Origin: Saccharum officinarum
Taxonomy: Eukaryota > Streptophyta > Magnoliopsida > Poales > Poaceae
Reading direction: 5' to 3'
DNA: 64,000 nucleotides
Assembly: GCA_020631735.1 (NCBI GenBank)
Contig: CM036197.1
Location: 46,175,880-46,239,879 of the forward strand
Below, one piece after another: positions 35,127-47,069 of the stretch (position 1 is the stretch's first letter; every line of letters starts with the position of its first letter). Position numbers and translations under genes: made by a program. A model generated the notes under the pieces. It made no database searches. It saw only the letters and a program-made list of their open reading frames with translations, and had not been told where the DNA came from.

Positions 35127-36082
35127 ATGGTGCATTGCAAGAACGCCGGTGGTGCTCCTGGTGACGGGACGACAGTCCTCCTCGTCGGTCTGAGATTGCA
35201 CGTGGAAGCGTATCAAGATCTTGGCCAGAAAGAAGAAGAAGACACTTACAGAGGCAGAGATTGCTCAGGCCGTGGCAGATGCAGCAGAGCAGAGAGAAGT
35301 GGGTGCAGGAGCAGTGGCATACGCATAGGCGAGCGTTGCTTTCATCTTAAAGGTCGACAGCTCGGCACAGAGGCCACTGAGGTACTGAGGATACTGGAGC
35401 TACAGAGGGTATGTCAGTTGAACCACCTCCAGAGGCCACAGAGGCTCCAGAGGCCACAGAGGCTCCAGAAGCTACAGAGGATACAGAGGAGCAGCCAGCT
35501 CAGTCTCCACCACGTCGCCGCTCCACACGCGCACGTACTCAGGTGACCCTAGGCCAGAGGGCAAGCGTCGTGGAGCACGTCCTCCTCCCAGAGCTAGAGG
35601 TTCACCCCCGGTCGAGCACTTTGACTTGAGGGGTGCTACAGCACGTCAGGTGCAGGGGTTGAGGTTCGTGGAGGTCAGTCGGTGGTTTCCACCTGTGAGG
35701 GATCCCAGAGCTTCAGAAGGCTTCTATACCCCACTTCAGGAGGATTTCTACAGGGCTCTAGTTGACAGCGGTATTGCTTTCCGACCACAGAGGGTCTGTC
35801 GACTGAGTCACTGTTGAGGTTGTGGAGAACAACTACGTCCGCACCTGTCCTTTCTGCCAGGCTTGTCAGATCTTCTTGGACGGACAGGTGCATACTGCGG
35901 CACATGGGTCAGAGAGTTTTATGCTTCACTATGGATTGATCCTGCCCATGATTTCATTCACTTTGCATCCGCGAGCGCCGCGATCCGTCTATACAGCAAC
36001 AGAGTGCGGGAGATTCTCAGACTCCCAGCTTCCAACACGAAGATACATCAGCTGTTGTTTGGTCAGACTCCTCCACCGAGAC
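35127..36082 (+). pseudogene. Extra 3' ORF of the Sirevirus-like element, decayed and cut by the gap
   Basis: Starts at ATG 35127 (MVHCKNAGG) and soon changes frame. Recognisable tracts are a Glu/Ala/Pro repeat (EATEAPEATE), RRRSTRAR, then ASEGFYTPLQEDFYRAL (about 35710-35760), WVREFYASLWIDP (35909-35947) and LYSNRVREILRLP. At least three frame changes are required. Grass Sireviruses often carry an ORF here, sometimes called env-like; no signal peptide or membrane segment is seen, so no envelope function is claimed. The coding potential ends at the Ns. Confidence 0.6.
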
Positions 36083-36182
36083 NNNNNNNNNNNNNNNNNN
36101 NNNNNNNNNNNNNNNNNNNNNNNNNNNNNNNNNNNNNNNNNNNNNNNNNNNNNNNNNNNNNNNNNNNNNNNNNNNNNNNNNN
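36083..36182. other. Assembly gap (100 N)
   Basis: Exactly 100 Ns, the conventional placeholder for a gap of unknown size. Sequence on either side belongs to different elements, and several expected parts are missing at this point (see findings). Confidence 0.98.
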
Positions 36183-36767
36183 GCGCAATAGAAAATAGGC
36201 GTTTCACTTCCCCAAAAAGCGCGCAAGCTCGGCAGAGAGGAACCTAACCCCTCTCTACCGCTTAAACTCCACCGCCTTCGCAAATGTGCTAACACCACCA
36301 AGTGACACCACCATGTGCATGTGTGTTAGCATTTCACAATGATTTCTCAAGGCGTTATATTAGCTCTTTTACTAATCCTAATGCATATGCTCAAGACAAT
36401 GATCTAGTGACACTTGATTTCGAGCTAACCGTGATTGCCCCTCTTGATAGTCGGCTATGTATCCTAAACCCGTCAATTACTTCTCTACTCATCTAGATCG
36501 ACAAAAGGAAAAACCCCTATGGTTATACCTTTGCCTTGCGCTCTTAGATCTTCTCCTCCACTTGATCATCATGTCCTTCATTTTATGTGCATCTCCACCA
36601 TGATCATCATTTCATGTTCATGCACCATCTCTTTGTGATCTTGTGGCCACCACTCCTTGCCCACATACACCTTCATCACATGTGTTGCTTATGCCTAACT
36701 CAAAACACTTAACACATGCATTAGCAATTTGGTGTCATTAATTACCAAAACCAAACTTGGGCTTTCA
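36183..36767 (-). repeat. Partial 3' LTR of element 2
   Basis: Matches 44508-45117 but with several small indels (for example about 12 bp missing after AAAAAGCGC) and substitutions. The remaining 1337 bp corresponding to 43171-44507 are missing at the gap. LTR divergence shows this is not a recent insertion. Confidence 0.88.
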
Positions 36768-36781
36768 ATCTCTCCCTTTTT
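36768..36781 (-). other. Polypurine tract of element 2
   Basis: On the minus strand AAAAAGGGAGAGAT lies directly before the 3' LTR start TGAAAGCCC, the expected plus-strand priming site. Confidence 0.7.
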
Positions 36782-37837
36782 GGTAATTGATGACAACCAT
36801 CACAAAGATATGAGATGAAATCAATTTTCAATTCGATAGTATTAGCTCCCCCTACATATGTGCTTTCATGAGTTTGGTTCAATTGTGCACATATGTATGG
36901 ATTTGAATTTTGGAGAGTTACTACTATCAAAATGATGCTAAGTATATAGAATAGACCTTTGAAGCGTGATATCAATCGGAGTTGCCTTTATATACCACCC
37001 TTAGCATCGATGTAGCTAGACACCACTTGTAATACATCACTTGTAAAGATCTCAAACACTAAAGTACCCCATGAGATCAACATTATAAGCAAAGGTGTCT
37101 AGATACCGCTTGTAAAGCTACTCTCAACAAATCATCATTCAAGTTCTATTTCTAGCAATCACCATACAATCATGAATATGAATTTAAGCTTTGTAATGCA
37201 ACAATTCATCATGTTAATGCACATACAAATGCAACAAATAATTCATGAGCTTGCTCCCCTACTTGTGTGCTCAATTTTAATTGATCCCTTTCTCCCCTTT
37301 GTAACTTAACTTTTTATCTTTGTGACTTTTCTCTTCCCCTTATTATATCTTCTTTTCTTTGCAATATCTTTGTGACTTTTCTCTCCCCTTTGTCAACAAT
37401 CAACAAAAAAGTGCCAATTTTAGTGAGAGATAAGTCAATCCATATGATAGAGTCCAAATTATGGTTCAATCTAGATTACTTGCCTAGAATATGTAATTCG
37501 GTTTGATCCAAGCACAAGCTTCTTTACATCTCATAAAGTATAAGGGTTATCTTGAGCACGTTGAATTACACATCATGAGCTTATTTTCTAGATTCAACAC
37601 TAGGTTTGCAAGCCCACAAACATGTCATATGCTACCACTAGATCAATCAAACATAGAAGCAATAGTGGTACCATATATACATCAAAATTATTTGATTTTC
37701 ATGAATGAGCTTATCTTTTATGCAAATATGTCTATATGTTCTAACCATGTCCTTAACAAAGTATGGATGATATGACAAACAACTTTACCTTGCTATTTTG
37801 GAGGAGAGGCATGTCATATAAGAATGTGGGGGTGCAC
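36782..37837. other. Non-coding spacer between pol and 3' LTR of element 2
   Basis: About 1 kb of AT-rich sequence with no conserved frame. No equivalent of the extra ORF of element 1 is seen. Confidence 0.6.
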
Positions 37838-40800
37838 TCATTTCAAGTTGGAGAAGTTAAGTATGTTCAATTCATTCTTTAACTTGTAAAATCTCTTTTC
37901 ATCAAGTGGCTTTGTAAAGATGTCGGCTAGTTGATCTTCGGTGTCAATGCTCTCAATGCTAATATCACCCTTTTTTTATGGTCTCTTATGAAGTGGTGCC
38001 TTATGTCAATGTGCTTAGTTCTTGAATGTTGAACCGGATTTTGAGTCATCTTGATAGCACTTTCATTGTCACAAAACAATGATACATTCTTGAACTTGAT
38101 TCCAAAATCATTCAAGGTGGCTTTCATCCAAAGCAATTGTGCACAACAACTACCGGCACTAATGTATTCGGCCTCGGCGGTAGATAGTGCAACACTATTT
38201 TGTTTCCTTGATGACCATGAAACAAGAGACCTTCCAAGCAATTGACAAGTGCCACTTGTGCTCATTCTATCAATCTTGCATCCACCATAGTCGGAGTCTG
38301 AATATCCAATCAAATCAAAGTTAGACCCTTTGGAAACCATAATCCAACATCATGAGTGCCCTTAAGATATCTCAATATTCTCTTGGTTGCTTTCAAGTGA
38401 CTTTCTCTAGGTGAAGCTTGATATCTTGCATACTTTCACACACTAAACATCACATCCGGCCTAGAAGCGGTGACATAGAGCAAACTTCCAATCATAGACC
38501 GGTATTACTTTTGATCTACCATGTTGCCACTAGCATCAACACCCAATTGATCATTTGTGCCCATTGGTGTACTCATTTGCTTAGCATCTTGCAATCCAAA
38601 CTTCTTGATCATGTCCTTGATGTACTTGCCTTGACTTACAAAAGTGTCATTCTTCATTTGCTTGATTTGAAGTCCAAGGAAGTAACTAAGCTCTCCAATC
38701 ATAGACATTTCAAACTCATTTGCCATCATATTTTCAAACTCTTCACAAAAATCTTGGTTAGTTGATCCAAAGATAATGTTATCCACATAGATTTGCAACA
38801 CAAACAAGTCATTTCCAAGCTTCTTGGTGAAGAGAGTGGTGTCAACCTTTCCCATCTTGAACCCTTTAGAGAGGAGAAAGTCCCTCAACCTCTCATACCA
38901 TGCTCTAGGTGCTTGCTTCAAACCATACAATGCCTTCTTTAGCTTGTAAACATGGTCGGGCTTCTTGTCATCTTCAAAACCGGGAGGTTGCTCAACATAG
39001 ACTTCTTCATTGATGTAGCCATTGAGAAATGCACTCTTGACATCCATTTGATAGAGCTTGATGTTGTGTGCACAAGCATATGCTAATAAGATTCTAATTG
39101 CCTCCAATCTTGCAACCGGTGCATATGTCTCTCCAAAGTCAAGACCCTCAACTTGAGTGTATCCTTGTGCTACTAATCTTGCTTTGTTTCTCACAACCAT
39201 GCCATCTTGATCTTGCTTGTTTCTAAAGACCCACTTAGTACCAATCACATTGTAGTTCTTTGGCCTCTCAACAAGTTTCCAAACTTGATTTCTAGCAAAG
39301 TTGTTTAGTTCTTCATGTATGGCATTTACCCAATCGGAATCCTTCAAAGCATCTTCTAATTTATTAGGTTCTTCAAGTGACACAAATGAGTAATGCTCAC
39401 AAAAGGATGCTAGCCTTGATCTAGTTTGAACACCACTTTGAATTCCACCAATGATTTGGTCCAATGGATGATCTCTTGCAATGCTAGTAGGTTGGAGTAT
39501 TGGGAGTTGATTGCTTCCACTTGTTTGACCTTGAACTTGCACTTCATCATGAGTACCACTAGAGCTTGCTTGATTTGTATCAATTTGCACATCTTGATTA
39601 ATCATATGTATGTCACTATCATCATCAACTTGCATCGGCCTTATATCACCAATGTCCATGTTCTTCATTGCATTTGACAATTGATCTCCTCTCACATCAT
39701 CAAGGTTTTGAGCTTCATTTTGAGACCCTTAGGTTTCATCAAACTAAACATCATGAACTTCTTCCAAGGTGCCATTTGTGAGATTCCAAACTCTATATGC
39801 TTTGCTTGTGGTAGAATAACCAAGTAAGAACCCTTCATCACATTTCTTTTCAAACTTGCTCAATCTTGTGCCTTTCTTGAGAATATAGCATTTGCAACCA
39901 AACACTCTAAAGTATGCAATGTTGGGCTTTCTTCCATTCAATAGCTCATATGGTGTCTTTCCAAGCTTCCCATGGCAATAGAGACGGTTGCTACAATAGC
40001 AAGCCGTGTTGATAGCTTCACTCCAAAATGAATGACTCACATTGTATTCACTAAGCATTGATCTAGCCATATCAATCAAAGTTTTATTCTTTCTTTCAAC
40101 TACACCATTGGATTGAGGAGTGTAGGTTAGAGAGAATTGATGTCCAATACCAAGATCATCACATAAATCTTCAATTCTTGTGTTCTTGAACTCACTATCA
40201 TTGTCACTTCTAATCTTCTTGATGGTAGTCTCAAACTCATTTTGCACCCTCTTGACAAAAGACTTGAATAGATCATAAACATCACTCTTGTCATAGAGAA
40301 AGAACACCCAAGTGTATCTAGTGTAGTCATCCACTATCACAAAACCATATTTGTTCCCACCAATGCTAGTGTATGTTGTTGGCCCAAACAAGTCCATGTG
40401 CAATAGCTCAAATCCCTTTGATGTGCTCATTTCACTCTTACTAGGATGTGAATTTCCAACTTGTTTGCCGGCTTGACAAGCACTACAAGGTTTATCCTTC
40501 TCAAATGTGACATCCTTCAAGCCTCTAACTAAGTCATGCCTCAAAAGTTTGTTCAATTGTTTCATTTTAACATGACCAAGCCTTCTATGCCACAACCAAC
40601 CCATACTAGATTTGCTAAGCAAACATGAAGTCAATTGTGTCTCACTATCATTGAAGTCAACCAAGTATAAGCTACCATGTCTAAATCCTTTGAATATCAA
40701 GTTTGATCCATCAACACTTATGACTTCAACATCATCACTATCAAATATGCACTTGAAGCCAAGATCACAAAGTTGTGCCACCGATAAAAGATTGAAATCC

Positions 40801-40991
40801 AAGCTCTCAACTAGCAACACATTAGATATGCTCATGTCATTTGAGATAGCAATTTTACCAAGCCCCTTGACCTTGCCTTTCTTGTTGTTGCCGAAAGTGA
40901 TAGCATCAAAACCACCATTTTGACTTGTATCAATTGAATTGAACATACAAGAGTCTCCGGTCATATGTTGAGTGCACCCACTATCAAGCAT
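37838..40991 (-). pseudogene. Copia pol of element 2, multiple stops
   Basis: Minus-strand protease ([11 protein letters not shown]), integrase ([30 protein letters not shown]), RT ([20 protein letters not shown], with YVDN where element 1 has YIDD) and RNase H ([18 protein letters not shown]). Lesions: TAG in place of the Trp just before the protease DSG; TAG and TAA near 39730-39745; TAA near 38508; TGA near 38440; a frameshift near 37970 in an A-run. The true stop would be TGA at 37838-37840. The Asp-to-Asn change in the catalytic YVDD motif alone would abolish polymerisation. Not functional. Confidence 0.9.
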
Positions 40992-41034
40992 CTAATGCCT
41001 TCCTCCGGCTTTGTAATTGACCTACAAGACAAGA

Positions 41035-43110
41035 TCAATTCCTTTTAGGTACCCAAACTTGTTTGGGTCCTCCAAGGTTAGTGATCAAGCTCTTTGGTAC
41101 CCAAATGGCTTTCTTCTTTGAGCCCATCCAAGGTGCACCAATGAACTTAGCATGAACACTATTTGTACTCTTGGTAAGTATATAGAAAGAATCAAACTTA
41201 ATTAAGGATACATTAGCTTTGGAGTTTTTGTTCATGCATTGTTGCTCTATGTGACCAACTTGCTTGCAACTTTTGCAATAGCTACCATTGTTCTTCACAA
41301 AACGAGTCTTGTGAGGAGCAAAAGCGGTCTTGCCTTTCTTAGGGTTATAGCCCAATCCCTCTTTATAGAGAGAAGCCCTTTGGCTACCCAAGCACATAAG
41401 CAAGCGGTCCTCACCACCATAAGCCTTAGCTAAGGTGTGATTAAGCTCTTTTACCTCCTTCTTGATATTTTCATTCTCAACTATTAGTGTTGAGTCACAA
41501 GTGAAACCGTCACTACTAGATGAGGATGATGTAGATGAGCTACATGAAGGGTTAGTGGGAGCAACAATAATAGGCTTATGAAAAGTTTCATCAATTATAT
41601 CACATGATATGCCTATGTTGTAAGTTTTAGCTTTCTCAACATTAGTTGTCATGTTTTCACATTTTTCAACTAGAGAGGAATGAGCTTCTTCAAGCTTAGT
41701 GTGAGACTTTTGAAGCTTCTTATGGTCTACCTTTAGACTCTCATAAGATGCTCTAAGCTCATCAAGTTCTTGCATAAGGTTTTTCTTTTCCTTAAGCAAG
41801 CCCTTGCATTCCTTTCTAGATTCTTTAAAATGTTGAGTACAATCTTCTAGCATAGTGATTAGTTCATCTTTAGTGAATTCTTCTTCATCACTATCACTGT
41901 CACTAGCATTATCATGATCACTCTCATCGTCGGATGATACCTTAGCGGCCTTAGCCATGAAGCACGATGGAGTGTCGAAGAGGGAGACCTTCTCTTGGAT
42001 GGCAATACTAGCATGTCCCTTCTTCTTGCTCTTGTTGTCATCCTCATCATCACTTGAGGAATCATCACTATCCCATGTAGCAACATGAGAATCATTCTTC
42101 TTATAAGAGCTCTCCTTCTTCTCTAGCTTCTTCTTTTGCTTCTTCCTCTCCTTCTTGATAGCATCTTCATCATCACTATCATAAGGACACTTTGCAATGA
42201 GATGATCCTTGCTATGGCATCTAAAACATCTCATGGTATGCTCATTCTTCTTGGATGAGTTCTTCCTCCTTCTTGCACGAAAGCCCTTCTTCTTCATGAA
42301 TTTCCCAAATTGCTTGACAAAAAGAGCTATTTTCTCATCAATGTTATCACTATCACAAGAGCTTGTGTCTTCATCACTTGATGATTCAATCTTGGATTTG
42401 CCCTTGGATGTGGTGGCTTTGAATGCCACACTCTTCTTCTTCTCATCATCCTTCTTCTCACTTTTCTTCTTCTTCTTTTTGACCAACTCCTCTTTCTCAT
42501 CATCTTCTCTATATGAATCATCGGTCATCACTTCTTGGAATATTTGTTGAGGAGTTGAATCCTTCAATGTAGTCCTCACTAGCACGGTGATCAATGTATC
42601 AAATCTCTTGGGCAAGCTTCTCAAGAACTTCATAGAGAATTGGTTGTCCTTGACCTCCTCACCAAGTGCCTTGAGCTCATTAACAATGACTTGCAACCTA
42701 TGAAACATCTCTGGTACACTCTCATCATCTTGCATCTTGAAGCTTGAAAATTTTTCTTGCAAGATATATGCTTTAGCGGTCTTTGTGCCTTCGGTGCCCT
42801 CAAATGTTTCTTCTAGCTTAGCCCAAGCATCATGAGCAATCTCTATGTTCTTTACTTGCTCAAATGTCTTATCATCTAATGCCTCATGAAGAGCACTAAT
42901 GGCAATGTCATTGCATTGGAGCTTCTTCTCTTCCACCGGTGTAGGTGCTTCCGGATTAGCAACCTCAAATTTTGTTTCGGTGACCTTCCACACTTCTCTA
43001 TTGATTGACTTTAGGTGTGCGGTCATCTTAACCTTCCAATATGCATAATTTGTACCATCAAAGTGAGGTGCCTTCTTGGTGTTGTTGATGTGCAAGCTTA
43101 ATTGAGCCAT
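41035..43110 (-). CDS. Copia gag polyprotein of element 2, 691 aa
   Basis: An uninterrupted frame from ATG 43110 (MAQLSLHINNTKKAPHFDG). The gag domain has WKVKMTAHL near residue 25 and EMFHRLQVIVNEL near 130. CCHC knuckle CFRCHSKDHLIAKC lies at about residue 295, followed by acidic/Lys-rich low complexity, a Glu/Lys coiled coil (about 430-500), a Ser-rich patch, and a second knuckle CKSCKQVGHIEQQC near 630, ending VWVPKRN. It has the same two-knuckle layout as element 1. The open gag contrasts with the ruined pol, so it could still provide particle protein if transcribed. Confidence 0.85.
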   Translation of the reverse strand: MAQLSLHINNTKKAPHFDGTNYAYWKVKMTAHLKSINREVWKVTETKFEVANPEAPTPVEEKKLQCNDIAISALHEALDDKTFEQVKNIEIAHDAWAKLEETFEGTEGTKTAKAYILQEKFSSFKMQDDESVPEMFHRLQVIVNELKALGEEVKDNQFSMKFLRSLPKRFDTLITVLVRTTLKDSTPQQIFQEVMTDDSYREDDEKEELVKKKKKKSEKKDDEKKKSVAFKATTSKGKSKIESSSDEDTSSCDSDNIDEKIALFVKQFGKFMKKKGFRARRRKNSSKKNEHTMRCFRCHSKDHLIAKCPYDSDDEDAIKKERKKQKKKLEKKESSYKKNDSHVATWDSDDSSSDDEDDNKSKKKGHASIAIQEKVSLFDTPSCFMAKAAKVSSDDESDHDNASDSDSDEEEFTKDELITMLEDCTQHFKESRKECKGLLKEKKNLMQELDELRASYESLKVDHKKLQKSHTKLEEAHSSLVEKCENMTTNVEKAKTYNIGISCDIIDETFHKPIIVAPTNPSCSSSTSSSSSSDGFTCDSTLIVENENIKKEVKELNHTLAKAYGGEDRLLMCLGSQRASLYKEGLGYNPKKGKTAFAPHKTRFVKNNGSYCKSCKQVGHIEQQCMNKNSKANVSLIKFDSFYILTKSTNSVHAKFIGAPWMGSKKKAIWVPKSLITNLGGPKQVWVPKRN

Positions 43111-43156
43111 TTCTTTTTCACCGTAGGTTGTTAAGCCTCAAATAAACGGTGCCTCG

Positions 43157-43168
43157 GCTCCGATACCA
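43157..43168 (-). other. Primer-binding site of element 2
   Basis: On the minus strand TGGTATCGGAGC, two bases inside the 5' LTR; identical to the site of element 1. Confidence 0.8.
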
Positions 43169-43170
43169 CT

Positions 43171-45117
43171 TGTAAGGTCCAAATAGGCTAGAGGGGGGTG
43201 AATAGCCTAATTAAAACTTCTACAAGAATTACTTAACCACATGTTAGTACGAAAGGTGGCGAAGCAAATGCACTAGCTCTAACTAATTAAGCAAGCCACC
43301 TACACAAGTCTATAACAAAGCTATTCACTAAACACAACAACAACTACAAGCTAGAAACAAGAAGTAATACAAGAGAAGAGCTTGGAGTGATTATACCGCC
43401 GTGTAGATATGAGAAGTACCAATCAATCAATCACACAAGAGAAGTCCTCGGGAAGAGAATGACACGAGAATTTATCCCGAGGTTCACTTGCTTCCCGGCA
43501 AGCTACTCCCCGTTGTGGCGATACACCCACTTGTCGGTTCACGAGCTAATCGACTATCAAGAGTCGAGCCCTCGGCGGGCGCCGCACAACCGCACATAAG
43601 ATGGGGATCCTCCAAGCCATGAGCTCCACTAGAGTATCTAATTTGCGAACTCCCGCAGGAAAGGATCAAGAACCCCCTACAACACTTGGTGAAGGCTCCA
43701 ACAATCTCCAATTGCGAGCTCAATCACCTCCGCTGCTCCAAGCCGTCTACCGTGTCGGGAAACACGGAAGAGTAACAAGAAATCCGCAACAACTCGAAGA
43801 TCAAGTGCCTCTAGAATGCAACTCTCAAGCAATGCACTTGAATCTCACTCAATCTCACTCAAGATGTGCAACTAAGCAAAGAGATGAGTGGAGGGGTTGT
43901 TCTCTAGCTCAAAGTATGTCTCTAGTTCTCAAAATGTGCAAGAGTTACCCTCAAACCCCATCCAACGTCTATTTATAACGAAGGGGTACGCAGCTAGCCG
44001 TTACGGACGACGCAGTTCAAAACGGGATGACCGGACGCTCCGGCTACAGGACAAGCGTGAACAGTGCGCGTCGAGAAGTTACCGTTGCTATGACCGGACG
44101 CGCTCTAGCGTATGACCGGACGCGCCCTAGCATATGATCGGACGCGCCTCACCTGGCGTCCGGTCAGAGTCCAGTAAGCTCCCATCACGACCGGACGCGT
44201 CCGATCGCACGTGACCGGACGCGCCCCTCGTCCGATCATCACTCCTGCGCTCTCTGCCCCTCTAGACGCCTGACCGGACGCGCCGGTCCCGTGAAGGACC
44301 GGACGCGCCGGTCGCGCGCTATGCTTCTGCGCACAGGTGAACTGACCGGACGCGTTGGTCAGGCCAGACCAGCGTCCGGTCATTAACCCTAGGCGCGCTG
44401 ACCGATTGAACTGACCGGACGCGTCCGGTCATACCGTGACCGCGTCCGGTGCAGCGTCCGGTCACCACAGTGACCTCCGTTCGCCTCCGTTTCTTTTCCG
44501 ACTTCCGGCGCAATAGAAAATAGGCGTTTCACTTTCCCAAAAAGCGCCGAATCCCGCCTCGCAAGCTCGGCGGGAGGGAGAGAGGAACCAAACCCCTCTC
44601 TACCGCTTAAACTCCACCGCCTTCGCAAATGTGCTAACACCACCAAGTGTACACCACCATATGCATGTGTGTTAGCATTTCACAATCATTTCTCAAGGCG
44701 TTATGTTAGCTCTTTTACTAGATCCTAATGCATATGCTCAAGACAATGATCTAGTGGCACTTGATTTCCGAGCTAACCGTGATTGCCCCTCTTGATAGTC
44801 GGCTATGTATCCTAAACCTGGTCAATTACTTCTCTACTCATCTTAGACCGGCAAAAGGAAAAACCCTATGGTTATACCTTTGTCTTGCGCTCTTAGATCA
44901 TTCTCCTCCACTTGATCATCATGTCCTTCATTTTATGTGCATCTCCACCATGATCATCATTTCATGTCCATGCACCATCTCTTTGTGATCTTGTGGCCAC
45001 CACTCCTTGCCACATACACCTTCATCACATGTGTTGCTTATGCCTAACTCAAAACACTTAACACATGGCATTAGCAACTTGGTGTCATTAATTACCAAAA
45101 CCAAACTTGGGCTTTCA
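43171..45117 (-). repeat. 5' LTR of element 2, 1947 bp
   Basis: On the plus strand begins TGTAAGGTCC and ends GGGCTTTCA (TG...CA). The palindrome array (ACCGGACGCG / CGCGTCCGGT forms) occupies about 44030-44465. On the minus strand this is immediately upstream of TATAAATA (43970-43977). Confidence 0.9.
43970..43977 (-). promoter_or_regulatory. LTR TATA box of element 2 (TATAAATA)
   Basis: Same octamer, and same position relative to the palindrome array, as in element 1. Confidence 0.6.
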
Positions 45118-47060
45118 ACGGGTCCCCCTGCCGTACTCCTTTCTTGATTTGAAAATAGTGGCCTATATTATCATTGACCTTGACTGCAACACTCCCTCCA
45201 GACATAACTTTTGCAATCTATTTGCATCAAGTTGGTGAGAATCCTTTCAATCTGAGAACCTTTTATACAAACAACCATTTTAATTTATCATAAGTCTTCT
45301 CAAAATCTAACTTTAGGATCACACCATCTTGTTTTCTCCTATGCAACTCGTGAATCGTTTCATGTAGCATCACTACTCCTTCCATGATATAGCGACCAGG
45401 AATAAAAGCTGTCTGCGACGGTCCTATCACCTTGTCCGCCACTTTTAAAATCCTATTATTTAACAATTTCGTAAAAATCTTAAAACTCACATTTAACAAG
45501 CAGATCGATCTGTATTGTTGTATGCGGGCTGCATTAGCAATCTTTGGTACTAACATTATTACCCAAAATTTAGGCTATGAATAGGTAGTCTCCCAGCATG
45601 GAATTCATAAAAAATATTCATTAAATATGGTTTCACTACTTCTCATAAGAATTGATAAAATTCTGCAGGAAAGCCATCCGAACCAGGTGCTTTGTTATGT
45701 TCCATATCAAAGACTGCCAATCTAACCTCCTCCTCACTGAATGGTGCCGTCAAACCCTCATTTTTATCCTCCGATACTTGAGGTATATCATACCTCAACG
45801 TCTTGTCCATTGAGAATGAATTGGGCGAATGAGGTCAAACAATCCTTTGTAGTATTCGGTTATATAGGTTTTCAGGTTCTCATCCCAACAATCGTTCCTT
45901 CTTCTTGTTCTAGTTGAAGAATCTTTGTTTTCCTGTGTCTCCTATTTGCCACTAGATAGAAGTATTTAGTGTTATCATCCCCTTGCAATAACTTTGTTGC
46001 TTTTGATCGTTGGAGCCAATATATCTCCTCCTCTCTCAGCAACTTAGTTAATTACCCTCTGAGATGATGTCTAAGTTCCACCTCTTGCGGTGACAACAGA
46101 ACCGTTTCTGTCCTTCTGTCTAAGTCATCTATCTTAGCCAGTAAATCATGTTTATGTTTCTTATTTTGTGAAGACACATTCCTAGCCCAACCTCTAAGAA
46201 AGCGTCGTAACTTTCTAATCTTGTTTTGCCATCTCTTCATGGGTGACCGACCCCTATTCTCAGATTCCCAAACCTCTTTGACCAGCTCAAAGAAGCCATC
46301 TCTTGTTAGCCACCCTAACTCAAACTTGAAATTCATAAAATTGCCTCTGTGAGATGGCTCACTACTATCTAAAAGAAGAGGTGTATGATCTGAGATCTCT
46401 CGGGTCAGTGCCTGGACGGAAGCTAATGGAAACTTTTGTTCTCAGTCTGTTGTTATTAAAATACGATCTAACTTTTCATAAGTCGGAACCTCTGCATAGT
46501 TTGCCCACATAAATTTCCTACCTATTAGCTCCAGTTCTCTTAAATTTAACGTTTCAATAATAGCATTAAACAAAAGAGGCCATTTATTATTGTATCTGGA
46601 GTTATTTTTTCTGATGGATTCCTAATGATATTGAAATCTCCCCCTACTAAGAAGGGTAGATCCCCATAACTAGTGCAGGCTCATACTAGCTCTGAAAGAA
46701 AGTGTTCTCTGTGCTCTTCTTGAGCTGCACCATACACAGACAATAGAGCACATCGAAAACCATCTACTCTATTTTTGATAATGAATTTGATATGATAATC
46801 ACCATCCACAATGTTCTTTATTTCAAAACAACCTTGATTTATACCCATTAGCATCCCCCGGACATCCCCTGAGGACACCGCCAATGCCAAACAAAATCAG
46901 CTCCTGCACAAAAGTTCTCTAGACACTGAGTCGAAAAGATACTTTTGTTGGTCTCTGATAGAGCTATGAAATCAAGATTATTATCTCTAGCCACATCATG
47001 CAAAAAAGTGTGTTTAGCTAAATCATGCAGACCTCTGCAATTCCATAAGGCACCTTTTAT
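45118..47060 (-). pseudogene. LINE ORF2: endonuclease and reverse transcriptase, degenerate
   Basis: Endonuclease tracts WNCRGL (about 47040), FIALSETNKS and, after a frame change, GFRCALLSVYGAAQEEH. Middle region WESENRGRSPMKRWQNK (about 46270). RT tracts YRSICLLNVSFKIFTKLLNN, GPSQTAFIPGRYI and ILKLDFEKTYDKL, then KKGVRQGDP at the copia junction. Several stops and frame changes separate these blocks. The catalytic FADD-type motif of RT lies beyond the interruption and is not in the window. Confidence 0.8.
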
Positions 47061-47069
47061 TAGAAAACT

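Larger units (their letters stand above)
26444..36082 (+). mobile_element. Sirevirus-like Ty1/copia retrotransposon, 3' end lost at the assembly gap
   Basis: 5' LTR (26444-28053), primer-binding site, gag with long coiled coil and two CCHC knuckles, pol in copia order (protease, integrase, RT, RNase H), and a further decayed ORF region after pol. The gag size, the extra ORF and the LTR start (GCATCTAGGCCCC, then GGTTTCGGCAATTGATGACA) fit the Sirevirus/Maximus lineage of grasses. The 3' LTR is not in the window because the sequence stops at 100 Ns. It is inserted in the LTR fragment at 24925-26443. Confidence 0.85.
36183..45117 (-). mobile_element. Second Ty1/copia element, minus strand, degenerate
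   Basis: Reading on the minus strand: 5' LTR 45117-43171, primer site, gag 43110-41035, pol 40991-37838 with several stops, a non-coding spacer, polypurine tract, and a partial 3' LTR 36767-36183. The 3' LTR is truncated by the gap. It is inserted in a LINE; the 5 bp beyond its right end are ACGGG, while the matching copy at the left end is not available. Confidence 0.88.
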
